Source: Rhodopirellula bahusiensis (GTDB lineage Bacteria; Planctomycetota; Planctomycetia; Pirellulales; Pirellulaceae). From it: a DNA stretch of 64,000 nucleotides. A program made the translations under genes and the position numbers. The stretch lies in assembly GCF_002727185.1 (NCBI RefSeq), contig NZ_NIZW01000021.1, positions 62,001 through 126,000 of the forward strand, given 5' to 3'. Positions 17,850 to 26,397 of the stretch are shown piece by piece (within the stretch, counting starts at the first letter, position 1; each line of letters opens with the position of its first letter). The notes beneath the pieces were generated by a model, which worked only from the letters and a program-made list of their open reading frames with translations, was not told where the DNA came from and made no database searches.

Positions 17850-18175
17850 GATTCCGAACGCATCGATCGGTAAGCCGACGATGAGGCTCGGCGGGAAGCG
17901 ATTCGTGCAGCACCGACGATGGCACCTGAAACTGCACCCCACAACAATGCCTCTCGCCATTCGACTTCGTGCGACGTCGGATTCTTGGGAGGGTCGCGTT
18001 TCAACGCGGCACGCCAGCCAAGTTCGATGCCCTGGCGGACCAGGAAAGTGCATCCGAGTGCGGCGGCAAACGCAATCGCGTTTTCTGCTTGGCCGATGCC
18101 TGAGTTGCGTCCGTCCGGTTCATCACTCAAAAAGTCGACGGCGCGATCTTTTAGATCTTCAAGTTGTTCTTGCAT
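17846..18175 (-). CDS. DUF4235 family small membrane protein
   Basis: This 109-residue protein has two hydrophobic segments, around IAFAAALGCTFLVRQGIELGWR and LLWGAVSGAIVGAARIASRR, separated by a charged loop with PPKNPTSHEVEWREAL. This is the DUF4235 pattern, in which an E-V-x-W-x-E-A-L stretch precedes the second membrane segment. Function is unknown. In actinobacteria, to my knowledge, DUF4235 genes often sit beside holin-like DUF1469 and DUF3618 genes, as they do here. An AAGGA ribosome binding site lies directly upstream. Its stop overlaps the start of the amidohydrolase gene. Confidence 0.82.
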   Translation of the reverse strand: MQEQLEDLKDRAVDFLSDEPDGRNSGIGQAENAIAFAAALGCTFLVRQGIELGWRAALKRDPPKNPTSHEVEWREALLWGAVSGAIVGAARIASRRASSSAYRSMRSES

Positions 18176-18186
18176 TGCAGTAGTTC

Positions 18187-18220
18187 CTTAAAACGAAGAG
18201 CAACCGACTCGGGTTGCTCT
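18187..18220 (-). terminator. Intrinsic terminator inside the membrane-stress gene run
   Basis: On the minus strand AGAGCAACC pairs perfectly with GGTTGCTCT across a six-base loop (stem 18220-18212 with 18205-18197). It is followed by TCGTTTT. It lies between the stop of the DUF883-like gene (18293) and the start of the DUF4235 gene (18175), so it probably ends or attenuates transcription from the upstream membrane-protein genes before DUF4235. Confidence 0.75.
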
Positions 18221-18292
18221 GGCGAATGATTGTGGCACTCGGTCGCGATCGATCGAGTTTGCGAGCGTTGCGACCGAGAGTCGCTTTGCCTA

Positions 18293-18562
18293 CTACGGCT
18301 TGATCTTCCAGCCGATCATGACGCCCAATCCGAACGCCCAGCAGGCGGCGACATCGGGATGGTCTTTCGCATAAGCCTTGGCCAATCCGAACAGGTCTTG
18401 AGCCGGTTCCTTGACGTAGTGCTGAGCGGCGTCTCGGCCGAACTCCACGGCACCGTTGGCGACTCGGTCCGCTGTATCGCGAGCTTGATCGGACATGCCG
18501 TTTATGTTCGCGGTTTTGGATGATGTACCGGTAGTACTTTGATGGGTTGATGCTTCATTCAT
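18293..18562 (-). CDS. Small DUF883/ElaB-like membrane protein
   Basis: This 89-residue protein has a hydrophilic helical N-terminal two-thirds (DQARDTADRVANGAVEFGRDAAQHYV) and one C-terminal hydrophobic helix, VAACWAFGLGVMIGWKIK. That layout resembles the ElaB/YqjD (DUF883) group, whose members are tail-anchored in the inner membrane, and in E. coli some bind ribosomes in stationary phase. Resemblance is by layout rather than a clear motif. It follows the holin-like gene with a gap of five bases. Confidence 0.7.
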   Translation of the reverse strand: MNEASTHQSTTGTSSKTANINGMSDQARDTADRVANGAVEFGRDAAQHYVKEPAQDLFGLAKAYAKDHPDVAACWAFGLGVMIGWKIKP

Positions 18563-18567
18563 GACGA

Positions 18568-19062
18568 TTACCTTTCAGTAAGGGGAGAGACTTGGTCGGG
18601 GGTGTAGTAGTGAGTTGGTTCGCGATGAGTTCGGAATGACTCGCGACGCATTTGATTGCGAGCGGAGGTCGATGGCGAAATCATGGTCGCCTTCAACCAG
18701 CGAACGTTCTCGGACAGTTCGGACTTCGTTTCAGCCATCGCGTCGGTAGCGGCCTGGATGGCCTTTGCCGCGATGAACATCAGCACGCCAACGATGACGA
18801 AAGTCGTGACAGCAAGAGTCACGAGTGCGCCGCCGGTCGAGAGTTCAGTCAGCTCATCGAGCAAAAATCCGAAGCCGATCAGCAAGACGGTCAAAGCGGA
18901 TCCGGCCAGAGCAACCGCGATCGACGTGAAGATCGCAGCAGAGGTCAATTTTCGCTTTGCTGCTTGAGCGTCAACTGACAGCAGTTGCCATTGCAACTCG
19001 CATAAGTCGAGGACGTCCCGCAGGACTTTCTGGATGCTGGCGTTGTTTGGCATGTCGATCAC
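18568..19062 (-). CDS. Holin-like DUF1469 (YqjE-type) membrane protein
   Basis: This 164-residue protein has an N-terminal helix, VLRDVLDLCELQWQLLSVDA, then two strong transmembrane segments, AAIFTSIAVALAGSALTVLL and LVTLAVTTFVIVGVLMFIAA, then a basic cytosolic helix. This is the pattern of the phage-holin-superfamily DUF1469/YqjE group, which despite its name is chromosomal and linked to stress. A GTG start at 19062 overlaps the stop of the preceding gene as GTGA, so translation is probably coupled; an ATG three codons later is the alternative. Confidence 0.82.
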   Translation of the reverse strand: MIDMPNNASIQKVLRDVLDLCELQWQLLSVDAQAAKRKLTSAAIFTSIAVALAGSALTVLLIGFGFLLDELTELSTGGALVTLAVTTFVIVGVLMFIAAKAIQAATDAMAETKSELSENVRWLKATMISPSTSARNQMRRESFRTHREPTHYYTPDQVSPLTER

Positions 19063-19268
19063 GAGGGTCGGCGTTTAACGATCCAACCAAGAGCCACGCC
19101 AAAGACGCCGGCCGCAACAAGTGAGGCGGTCGGGTACTTGGCGACGGATTGGTTGATGAATTGCAGTTTGTTGGATGGCTTCTCATCCGCGTCGAATCTG
19201 CCTGCCTCGGAAAGAGGTTCGTCAAACTCGAGACGTCTGGGTGGTCGGGAATGTGCGGGAGCAATCAT
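19059..19268 (-). CDS. Small tail-anchored membrane protein of the stress operon
   Basis: A 69-residue protein with a proline- and charge-rich N-terminus, a short linker (NKLQFINQSVAKYPTASL) and one C-terminal hydrophobic helix, LVAAGVFGVALGWIVKRR. The G-x-x-x-G-W pattern in the helix echoes the tail of the DUF883-like gene at 18.3 kb and the C-terminus of the CsbD fusion. No named family is recognised. It overlaps both neighbours by four bases, which strongly supports its reality. Confidence 0.78.
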   Translation of the reverse strand: MIAPAHSRPPRRLEFDEPLSEAGRFDADEKPSNKLQFINQSVAKYPTASLVAAGVFGVALGWIVKRRPS

Positions 19269-19651
19269 GTGGACGATCGGTTGGTCAGAATGCGATTGAT
19301 TTGGTGAGCCGCCACGGTGCTGGCCTGCCGAATCGCGAGCGTCATCACGGTCCCGGCTATTCCTGCCATCAGTCCCTTCTTGGCTGGTTCCGGAGCGACG
19401 CTGTCATTGCGAGAAGTTTCGCGGATGACGATTCGTTCCGGCGTTCGCTTCGAGGGGACGATCAGGAAGCCGATTGCCGCGGCACCCGCCAGGATCGGCA
19501 AGGGGTGCCGCGACATGTGATACTTCCAATCCGTCAGTTGGCGAACTCGGACGCGAGCATCGTCAACTTCATAGGGAAGCTCCGTTCTGATCTCAGCCAT
19601 TCGTTGCTTGATCGCAGCGGACTGCTTTTTGGTTGCAAGCGTGGTCGCCAT
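19265..19651 (-). CDS. DUF3618-like membrane protein
   Basis: This 128-residue protein starts with a charged helix, IKQRMAEIRTELPYEVDDA, followed by HMSRHPLPILAGAAAIGFLIVP. This helix-then-membrane pattern resembles DUF3618, whose members carry a short charged helix before one membrane segment. A second weakly hydrophobic stretch, GLMAGIAGTVMTLAIRQ, lies near the C-terminus. It begins two bases after the stop of the CsbD-type gene and overlaps the next gene by four bases, placing it firmly in the operon. Confidence 0.75.
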   Translation of the reverse strand: MATTLATKKQSAAIKQRMAEIRTELPYEVDDARVRVRQLTDWKYHMSRHPLPILAGAAAIGFLIVPSKRTPERIVIRETSRNDSVAPEPAKKGLMAGIAGTVMTLAIRQASTVAAHQINRILTNRSST

Positions 19652-19653
19652 GA

Positions 19654-20085
19654 CTATTTCTTGTTACCGAAGAACAGGATTGCACCAGCGGCGATTCCGA
19701 GACCAAACGCGATGGCCAACGATTCACCGGGACGCGTGCGAACGGTGTCGGCGAGTTTGGTGCCGTACTCGCCCGACTGCGATGCGAATCGCTGGTAGTT
19801 CTGGCGAGCGTAGGCTGCCGCATCGGCGGCTGCAGCTTGTGCCGCGTCGCTGTATTGTTGAACGGTGTCAGCAGCTTGGTCGCTGAAGTTTCGGCTGAAG
19901 ATGCCATCGAGGAACTTCTCGATTTCGTTTTGCGTCGCACCTGTCTTCTGTTGCACGACACCGACCAGTTGTTCAGCCGAACCACGTGCTTGTTGCAGGT
20001 CGTCTTCGGTCAATTGCCCCCAGTTCTCTTTGAGCCGGCCTTTGACTTCGTTCCAGTGACCTTGTAGTTCTTGGCGATTAACCAT
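19654..20085 (-). CDS. CsbD-domain protein fused to a tail-anchored membrane segment
   Basis: The 143-residue protein begins with a CsbD-like stress domain, [20 protein letters not shown] at residues 3-22 with QLTEDDLQ following. It continues as an amphipathic, alanine-rich helix and ends with a membrane helix, [18 protein letters not shown]. The C-terminal half resembles ElaB/YqjD proteins, so this looks like a fusion of two stress-protein types. A longer frame begins far upstream, but the ATG at 20085 has a clear AAGGAG site eight bases away and begins exactly at the CsbD homology. It appears to be the first gene of the membrane-stress operon. Confidence 0.87.
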   Translation of the reverse strand: MVNRQELQGHWNEVKGRLKENWGQLTEDDLQQARGSAEQLVGVVQQKTGATQNEIEKFLDGIFSRNFSDQAADTVQQYSDAAQAAAADAAAYARQNYQRFASQSGEYGTKLADTVRTRPGESLAIAFGLGIAAGAILFFGNKK

Positions 20086-20489
20086 GAGATGGACTCCTTT
20101 TCTTGTGTTGGTCGAATTGTTTCTGCCTTCGGTTTGCGATCTCGTTTGAGATGGCGATGAAAGTGAATCGCACATGGCGGGCCAAAACGATCTAGGAATT
20201 CGGAAAGAGTTGCGGATTCCCTCGTTTGGTCGCGTTTCCCTATGGCTGGGGACTAGATCCAACTGAACGTGGAGCGAGACCATGAGTGAGCGAATGGGCG
20301 CGGCGATCCGAGCGGGTCGAAGCTTCGATGCCTTTGCGATCATGTTGGTCGCTTCTCGTTCAGTGTGCCTTTTCGTGCTTGCGTATTCCCGCAGGTGCCC
20401 TCGTAAGAAACACGAAATCAACTGTCGCGTGGTACGACGATTGCGATTGTCCGAGGCAAACACCTCAATCACCAACCAAGGACCAACCG
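20086..20489. other. Divergent intergenic region upstream of the membrane-stress operon
   Basis: About 400 bases lie between the leftward CsbD-type gene and the rightward TIGR03067 gene. It contains the AAGGAG site of the CsbD gene at 20094-20099. Open frames are present but none begins with a good ribosome binding site or looks like a known protein. No repeat or hairpin of note was seen, and I could not assign promoter elements. Confidence 0.4.
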
Positions 20490-20945
20490 ATGTCTCGTTT
20501 AGCAATCTATGCCGTCTTGCCCGCTCTGGTTTTTGCTTCCGTCGTTCCTGTTTTCGCGGACGAACATACCCAGCCAATGCTCAAGCGATTGGCTGGGGTT
20601 TGGGAAGTCGAAGAAGGCGTGAACCAAGGCGAGGAGATTCCGGAGGACGAACTCGAAGGAACGATCATGAAGATCGAGAAGGACATGATCATCACCTACG
20701 ATCGCGAGCAGCGAGAAGTCTACCGGGCTCAGTTCACCCTCGATGAAACTAAGAAGCCTGTTCAGATCGACATGATCACCGAGATGAAAGGCATGCCCCC
20801 GACGAAGTCGTTTGGGATCATCAAGATGGAAGAGGGAGATGAGTTTGAAATCTGCTACGCCTTGCCCGGTGCAGATCGTCCGAAGGAGTTTAAGTCTCCC
20901 AAGGGCAGCAAAGTCATGCTGTTTGAAGCCGAGCGTGAGGACTGA
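20490..20945 (+). CDS. Secreted TIGR03067 domain protein
   Basis: The 151-residue protein has a cleavable signal peptide (about residues 1-24, [16 protein letters not shown]). It then has the TIGR03067 pattern common in planctomycetes: [10 protein letters not shown] near the start of the mature chain, a middle segment [30 protein letters not shown], and a closing [16 protein letters not shown]. The domain is a small predicted beta-barrel of unknown function, usually exported. It has no partner in an obvious operon. A longer frame starting at 20286 is probably artefactual. Confidence 0.82.
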   Translation: MSRLAIYAVLPALVFASVVPVFADEHTQPMLKRLAGVWEVEEGVNQGEEIPEDELEGTIMKIEKDMIITYDREQREVYRAQFTLDETKKPVQIDMITEMKGMPPTKSFGIIKMEEGDEFEICYALPGADRPKEFKSPKGSKVMLFEAERED

Positions 20946-21008
20946 TCTCGTAGCGAAGAAGCCGAGGGATTCTCAAAGCAGTTTGGAAAACAATTACAAG
21001 GAAAAGTC

Positions 21009-21497
21009 ATGGGTCATCAATGTCTCGTCGCGGAATACGCCACCCGCGAAAAGTTGGCGGTCGCCGTCGAAGCACTTCAGAAAGACGGTTATGGAGCCGA
21101 CGATTTCAGCGTCGTCACCCCATCCGACCAGTCGCACGACGTCGCAAATGAGGGTGCGAGCAACGATCGAGCGTCGTCGCCGCCGGCGGAGAAGACGACC
21201 GGTGCGGCCACGTTGGCTGGCGGTGCGATCGGTGCATTACTGGCGGCACCAACCATGATCGGGCCGTTTCTCGTCGCGGGCCCGATCGCGGGAATGGCGG
21301 CCGGAGCCGTCGGTGGTGGACTTCTCGCGTCCATGAAAACTTGGGGATTGGACGACAAGGCCAGTGCCAACTACGAGACGAATCTCAATTCGGGTTCGTC
21401 GTTGATCGTGATCGAAGGTGACAAAGCGAAACTGAATGCGGCAGCGCAAACGCTGCAGACCTGCGATCCGGTTTCGATCGACCGCTACGAGGCGTGA
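21009..21497 (+). CDS. General-stress YflT/DUF1269-like protein
   Basis: The 162-residue protein begins with a ferredoxin-like fold stretch, QCLVAEYATREKLAVAVEAL, typical of the general stress protein 17M/YflT group. It has a central glycine- and alanine-rich hydrophobic segment (ATLAGGAIGALLAAP, AGMAAGAVGGGLLAS) as in DUF1269-like proteins, and a closing beta-strand, SSLIVIEGDKAKLNAAAQTL. An AAGGA site precedes the ATG. Function is unknown; relatives are induced by stress. It lies 63 bases downstream of the TIGR03067 gene, in the same direction. Confidence 0.75.
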   Translation: MGHQCLVAEYATREKLAVAVEALQKDGYGADDFSVVTPSDQSHDVANEGASNDRASSPPAEKTTGAATLAGGAIGALLAAPTMIGPFLVAGPIAGMAAGAVGGGLLASMKTWGLDDKASANYETNLNSGSSLIVIEGDKAKLNAAAQTLQTCDPVSIDRYEA

Positions 21498-21682
21498 GGC
21501 AGGATTTTGCGGCCGGTTTTGATGAACGCTGGCTGCGCTGGCGTTTGTCAGCTTGGACCTTGCCTGTCGTGGACTGCCGGCGCAAGTACTTTAACGAGCT
21601 GTGACTATTGGGCGATGGCCGTTCGGGTTGGCTGCGTCGTGTGAACCGGTACTAACGCACTTCGGCTGATTGGCATGGTTGC

Positions 21683-22723
21683 TTACAGCGTCGAATCCAA
21701 GAATGCGATCGCGGCGGTTTCGTGCCAGCGACGGCGGTCATGGCCGAGGAAACCGGTGTGGCCGCCGGACTCGCATAACATCGGATGCAGCGATTCATTG
21801 CCGTCCCAGTCAATGCCTTCGAAGACTTCGGGTGCGACGACCGGATCGTCTTTCGCGTGGAGCAGCAATGTCGGCGTTCGGATTTGTTGCAGAGAATCAA
21901 TCGCAGAATTTTCCGCGTAGTAGTCCTTGGCTCCCTCGTAGCCGAAACGCGGTCCGGTGAATTGATCATCGAGTTCCCAGACCGATGAGACTGATGAAAG
22001 CGTCGCCCGCTCATTGTCGGTTAGTTCTGCTGAGCTCCGTAGCAGCTCATCGCATTGCTTATGCAGAAGATACTGGTCAAACACGCGGTTCGAACCCGTT
22101 TGTAGGTTCTGAGACGTGATCTCCATGTCCAGCGGAGCGGAAACACTGACCGCGGCATCGAAGTTCGAGTTTGAGCCGGATTCGGCGAGGTACTTGAGCA
22201 GTAAGTTGGCTCCCAAAGAGAATGCGATGCATGCCAGGCCGTTCCTGGTCCACTCTGGTCGTTCTTCTTTCAGGTACTCGGTCAGATGGCACACGTCGGC
22301 GGTCAAACCCGGGTGATGAAAGCGGGCGCACTTTGAAGCTGAGCGCCCGGCGCCTCGATGATTCCAAAGTAAAACGTCGTACCCGTTCGCGTTCAGTCTT
22401 TCTCCGGCCGACCGCATGTAGCGACTGAGTGCGTGCCCTCCCATGCCGTGAAAGATGGTTACCAATGGATTGTCGGCTTTGTTATCAGTCGCCGGAAAAT
22501 AAAAACCGCTCATCTCGTCGGGAGGTGTGTGGTCATCGGGAATCGACACGGCCACCGCATCCGCTCGTGATTCAAGATCGAGTTGCGGTTTCATCCATTT
22601 GACCGAAATCGTTTGCAGCCAACCTCCCAGGCAAAGCGGATGAGGCCGGAAGTCATTGAGTGCGTCGATCTCTTTCGCGACGGTGCTCGAATCTTTGTAG
22701 CTGGCTGAATCGGATTCGGGCAT
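21683..22723 (-). CDS. YheT-type alpha/beta hydrolase
   Basis: About 346 residues. The N-terminal part has the YheT-family lead (DFRPHPLCLGGWLQTI), then TIFHGMGGHALSRYM as the oxyanion-hole region and GYDVLLWNHRGAGRS. The nucleophile serine lies in ACIAFSLGANLLLKYL, with an acidic residue in LLLHAKDDPVV and the catalytic histidine in CESGGHTGFLG, so the triad appears complete. YheT/EMB8 proteins are esterase-like with poorly known substrates. The start at MPESDSAS is chosen over an ATG 38 codons upstream. It is convergent with the gene to its left and divergent from the secreted protein on its right. Confidence 0.87.
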   Translation of the reverse strand: MPESDSASYKDSSTVAKEIDALNDFRPHPLCLGGWLQTISVKWMKPQLDLESRADAVAVSIPDDHTPPDEMSGFYFPATDNKADNPLVTIFHGMGGHALSRYMRSAGERLNANGYDVLLWNHRGAGRSASKCARFHHPGLTADVCHLTEYLKEERPEWTRNGLACIAFSLGANLLLKYLAESGSNSNFDAAVSVSAPLDMEITSQNLQTGSNRVFDQYLLHKQCDELLRSSAELTDNERATLSSVSSVWELDDQFTGPRFGYEGAKDYYAENSAIDSLQQIRTPTLLLHAKDDPVVAPEVFEGIDWDGNESLHPMLCESGGHTGFLGHDRRRWHETAAIAFLDSTL

Positions 22724-22870
22724 GACCGTCGCTTTCAACTGGGCGATACTGAATTGAAATTTCGAATGCCAATCGGTTACGCGAATCCCACGCCAACCAC
22801 ATTTGGAACGGTGTTTGCGTTGATTCCCCCAGAACACTCAACAATCAAATCTTACTGATGGGGACTCACG

Positions 22871-23542
22871 ATGACACGCTCAAACCACACCATGCACGGT
22901 GCCGTGGCAATTGCTGCCACGGTGCTGACATTGATGTTTGCAATCACGATTGCCAACGCCGATGACGGAATCTTTGGAAACGATGGAGCTTCCACGGTGA
23001 CCGGCGACATTCTGGAATCGCGAGGCGATTTGGCGGAGGGATTGGGACGGGGGGCCGTACTCCGTTCGCTTTCCGCGGAACGTTTTCAAGAAGCGATCGC
23101 AAAGCAACTTGAAAACAGGAAAGAGTCGGTCGAGTTGTACTACGACATCAAAGCTCTCCGCGAAGAGCAACTGAAGAAAGATCGCATGTCGGCATCCGAA
23201 CGAATGAAGATCGCAAACTCGCAAAAGCCCGATCGATTGAACGAGAATCAGATCGAACGCAAAACCGGCGAGATCTATTGGCCCGAGCCGCTCGATAGTC
23301 CGGTTTTAGAACCCTATCGTCGTCCGATCGAAAAGACATTGTCGAAACGCTACCAGCCCGATGCCGAGTATCGTGAGTTCGACTTCATCAAGGTCCACCG
23401 CATGGTGAAACGCATGGAAGAAGCAATCGATTCGATCCGAGATGAATTGGACGCTCGCGAAATGGTCGCTCTAAAAGACTATCTGGTGCAGATCGATTAC
23501 GAAGCCCGTTTCGACAGCAAGAACAATCGAGTCGACTTCTAA
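22871..23542 (+). CDS. Exported protein of unknown function
   Basis: The 223-residue protein has an N-terminal signal peptide (about residues 10-31, VAIAATVLTLMFAITIANADD). The mature chain is hydrophilic and rich in charged helices, for example LENRKESVELYYDIKALREEQ, and ends in an acidic/basic mix. No family is recognised. The N-terminal mature part (TGDILESRGDLAEGLGRGAVLRSL) suggests a helical surface or periplasmic protein. It stands alone between the YheT-type gene and the mechanosensitive operon. Confidence 0.75.
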   Translation: MTRSNHTMHGAVAIAATVLTLMFAITIANADDGIFGNDGASTVTGDILESRGDLAEGLGRGAVLRSLSAERFQEAIAKQLENRKESVELYYDIKALREEQLKKDRMSASERMKIANSQKPDRLNENQIERKTGEIYWPEPLDSPVLEPYRRPIEKTLSKRYQPDAEYREFDFIKVHRMVKRMEEAIDSIRDELDAREMVALKDYLVQIDYEARFDSKNNRVDF

Positions 23543-23704
23543 GTCGACGATGTCACTTGCCTTTTGACAAACGAGATGCCGAGGTTCGTAAGAGAGCTTC
23601 AAGGCATCCGTTTCTTCTCGGCCTGACTTCTCAGCAGAGCCGGATTGGCCAGTCATTGGCTGCGGGTCCAAACGCCCGTTTCGTTTTCACTTCGCATCCA
23701 CTGT

Positions 23705-25132
23705 ATGTCCATGTCTCGATCGATCGTTGCCATCTGCGGAATGCTGATTGGATTCTCGCTTCATTTCGGAGCCTCGACCAATCAGGTTCACGCACAAGAC
23801 GAGTCTCCAACCGCCGATGATGTTGCCGCTGAGGTCACCGGCGCGGACACGGAGTCGACCAAGAAGGCAGCCCAAGTTGCCGACGAGGTTCAAGTCGATC
23901 CGGTCAACAGTGACCAACGCATCGAAACTCGCTTGCAAGAAATCATGGAAGCGACGGGTTGGTTTACGGAACCCCTCGTGGAGGTCGATCGTGGAGTCGC
24001 ATTCTTAAGTGGTACGGCTGATACGACGAACCACCGCGAATGGGCCGAAGCAACAGCAATCAAGACGTCGGATGTGGTTGCGGTCGTCAATCGCGTCAAA
24101 GTCGCTGAACTGCCGCTATGGAATTTTGCACCGGCGATTGCATCGCTCAAACAGCTCGGGCGAGAGGCCACCGGTGTCTTGCCGTTGGTTCTGGTTGCGA
24201 TCGCGGTTGCGATGCTGTCGTACATGTTGGCACGTGCTGGAGCGGGGTTGACGCGTTATTTCACTCGATCGCGAATTGACAGCTCGCTGTTGCGTCAGGT
24301 CGCCGGCAACGTGGTCGCGGTTTTGATATTTATCATCGGTGTTTATGTGGCCTTGCGGGTGTCGGGGCTGACACGTTTGGCCGTCACCGTGTTGGGCGGT
24401 ACCGGTTTGGTTGGTTTGGCTCTTGGATTCGCCTTCCGTGATATCGCGGAGAACTATCTGGCCAGCATTCTGATCTCGCTCAATCATCCTTTTCGCGTTG
24501 GCGACCTGATTGAGGTTGAAGGGGCGAAGGGTTTCGTTCGGAAAGTCACGACGCGTGGAACCGTGCTGAACACATTGGAAGGCAACCAAATCCAAATGCC
24601 AAACAGCACCGTCTACAAAGGTAAGATCATCAACTACACCGCCACCCCGCTCAGCCGTCAGGACTTTACCGTCGGGATCGGGTTTGAAGATTCCATTGTC
24701 GAGGCCCAAGAGATCGTGATGTCGGTGCTGAACGATCATGTCGGCGTGGTCAACGACCCGGCCCCGATCGCGATCGTTGAATCTCTAGGATCGGCGACGG
24801 TCAACTTGCGAGTTTACTACTGGTTCGATCAGACGACCCACTCACCTCTAAAGGTCAGCAGCAGCGTGATCCGACTTGTCAAGCAAAAGCTCACCGAAGC
24901 CGAGATCACAATGCCCGACGAGGCTCGCGAATTGGTCTTCCCACGCGGAGTGCCCGTGCAAGTCGTGGAGAATCTACCCACCGCACCGCCATCGCTTCCC
25001 AAGCCATCGGCGTCGCGAACCGAGCCCACGCAATCGGTTGGAGAAGGCGATTTGAAAGCCGAGCAGAGCGAAGTCTTGAGAGCAACTGAAGACGATGAGA
25101 TTGTCGAAGGTGAGGCGAACCTAATCGCATGA
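23705..25132 (+). CDS. MscS-family mechanosensitive channel with periplasmic BON domain
   Basis: Taken from the ATG at 23705, the protein has a signal peptide (about residues 1-31), an acidic linker, a BON-like domain at about 65-130 (LQEIMEATGWFTEPLVEV, FLSGTADTTNHREWAE, VVAVVNRVKV), two or three transmembrane helices, and the MscS pore helix and beta domain. The channel core includes VTVLGGTGLVGLALGFAFRD, NHPFRVGDLIEVEGAKGFV and TLEGNQIQMPNS. MscS channels open with membrane tension to release osmolytes. A BON domain at the outer side could bind phospholipid or the envelope. It overlaps the next gene by four bases. Confidence 0.87.
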   Translation: MSMSRSIVAICGMLIGFSLHFGASTNQVHAQDESPTADDVAAEVTGADTESTKKAAQVADEVQVDPVNSDQRIETRLQEIMEATGWFTEPLVEVDRGVAFLSGTADTTNHREWAEATAIKTSDVVAVVNRVKVAELPLWNFAPAIASLKQLGREATGVLPLVLVAIAVAMLSYMLARAGAGLTRYFTRSRIDSSLLRQVAGNVVAVLIFIIGVYVALRVSGLTRLAVTVLGGTGLVGLALGFAFRDIAENYLASILISLNHPFRVGDLIEVEGAKGFVRKVTTRGTVLNTLEGNQIQMPNSTVYKGKIINYTATPLSRQDFTVGIGFEDSIVEAQEIVMSVLNDHVGVVNDPAPIAIVESLGSATVNLRVYYWFDQTTHSPLKVSSSVIRLVKQKLTEAEITMPDEARELVFPRGVPVQVVENLPTAPPSLPKPSASRTEPTQSVGEGDLKAEQSEVLRATEDDEIVEGEANLIA

Positions 25133-26397
25133 AGGCCTACCTACAGCAACTCATTTACCGAGTCAAAGGAAGCTATTGGTTCATTCCGTCTTTGATGGTC
25201 TTTTCCGCAATCGTGCTTTCGCAGTTGACGATCTGGATCGATCGTACGTTAGGGAACAGCTGGTTGCAGGACTACTGGTTCACTTCAATGAACCAACCCG
25301 ATGGTGCTCGCGCGTTGTTGGCGACCGTCGCGGGATCGATGATCACGGTCGCAGGTGTCACGTTTTCGTTGACGATTCTCGCCGTCTCGCATGCGACGTC
25401 GCACTTCGGGCCTCGGCTGCTCGACAACTTCATGCGGGACCGAGGGAATCAAATCACTCTGGGGACCTTTGTCGCAACGTTTTTGTATTGCTTGCTTGTT
25501 TTGCGAGTCGTTCGCGGTGAAGCGGTTCCCGAAAGTTGGGATCTGACCGTCGAAGCATTCGTTCCGCAGTTGTCGTTGTTCGTCAGTCTGATCTTGACGA
25601 TCGCGAGCGTTGGAGAATTGATCTACTTCATTCACCACGTCCCCGACAGCATCCATGTCTCGACCGTTTTGCGACGTTTGGCGACGGATATGTCTGGCAA
25701 GTTCGACGAGCTCTATCCGGAAACGCTGGGGATTGCGTTGAACGAAGACCGGGACGATCCCGTCCTTGCGAAGGACTTCCTGCACACGGTTCCGTCATCG
25801 GTGACCGGGTATTTGCAAGGCATCGATGAAGATGAACTCATGAGCTTTGCCGAGGAGCACCAGGCGGTTGTTCGGCTGAAGAAACGTCCCGGAGACTTTG
25901 TTTGTCGAAGTGAAATCATCGCCGAGGTCACGCGAACGGAAGGATGGGGAGAGGATCATCTGGATCAAGTTCGCCGCGGGTTCACAATCGGTTTTTCGCG
26001 AACGCCCACCCAAGATGTTTTTTTCATTCTCAACGAATTTGTCGAGGTCGCTACGCGGGCGTTGTCTCCAGGCGTGAATGATCCGTTCACCGCCATGCAA
26101 TGCATCGATTGGTTGTCTGACGGATTGGTTCAGTTGTCACAACGGCAGCTGCCGACTCGCTACCGAACGGATGACAATGAGGAGTTGCGGATCATCACGA
26201 CGGAAGTGACTCGCGCGGACTTCGTGGATGCGATGTTGTGGCAGTTGATTCCGTATGTGCGCGATGATCGCAACGCGTCGCAATACTTCGTCGCGTCGAT
26301 GAAACGCGCGATCGAAATTTCCAACTGCAAGACGCTGAACGAATTGATTGAAGAAACCATCCAAACTCTTGAAGAGAGCAGCGACCGTGAAGAATGA
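25129..26397 (+). CDS. DUF2254 membrane protein
   Basis: This 422-residue protein has four N-terminal membrane segments including WFIPSLMVFSAIVLSQLTIW and the typical GSMITVAGVTFSLTILAVSHATSHFGPRLL in successive parts. A long cytosolic domain follows with GYLQGIDEDELMSFAEEH, RVRR-like turns and ALSPGVNDPFTAMQCID, all typical of DUF2254. Its function is not known. The start overlaps the stop of the preceding channel gene by four bases. It is sandwiched between two BON-MscS genes, which suggests a functional link to tension sensing or membrane stress. Confidence 0.9.
   Translation: MKAYLQQLIYRVKGSYWFIPSLMVFSAIVLSQLTIWIDRTLGNSWLQDYWFTSMNQPDGARALLATVAGSMITVAGVTFSLTILAVSHATSHFGPRLLDNFMRDRGNQITLGTFVATFLYCLLVLRVVRGEAVPESWDLTVEAFVPQLSLFVSLILTIASVGELIYFIHHVPDSIHVSTVLRRLATDMSGKFDELYPETLGIALNEDRDDPVLAKDFLHTVPSSVTGYLQGIDEDELMSFAEEHQAVVRLKKRPGDFVCRSEIIAEVTRTEGWGEDHLDQVRRGFTIGFSRTPTQDVFFILNEFVEVATRALSPGVNDPFTAMQCIDWLSDGLVQLSQRQLPTRYRTDDNEELRIITTEVTRADFVDAMLWQLIPYVRDDRNASQYFVASMKRAIEISNCKTLNELIEETIQTLEESSDREE

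Noticed and set aside
18568-19062. Phage lysis holin
   Set aside because: The family is named after holins, but no phage genes surround it and the setting is a chromosomal stress operon.
20286-20489. N-terminal extension of the TIGR03067 protein
   Set aside because: The signal peptide begins at 20490, and the upstream residues are not protein-like.
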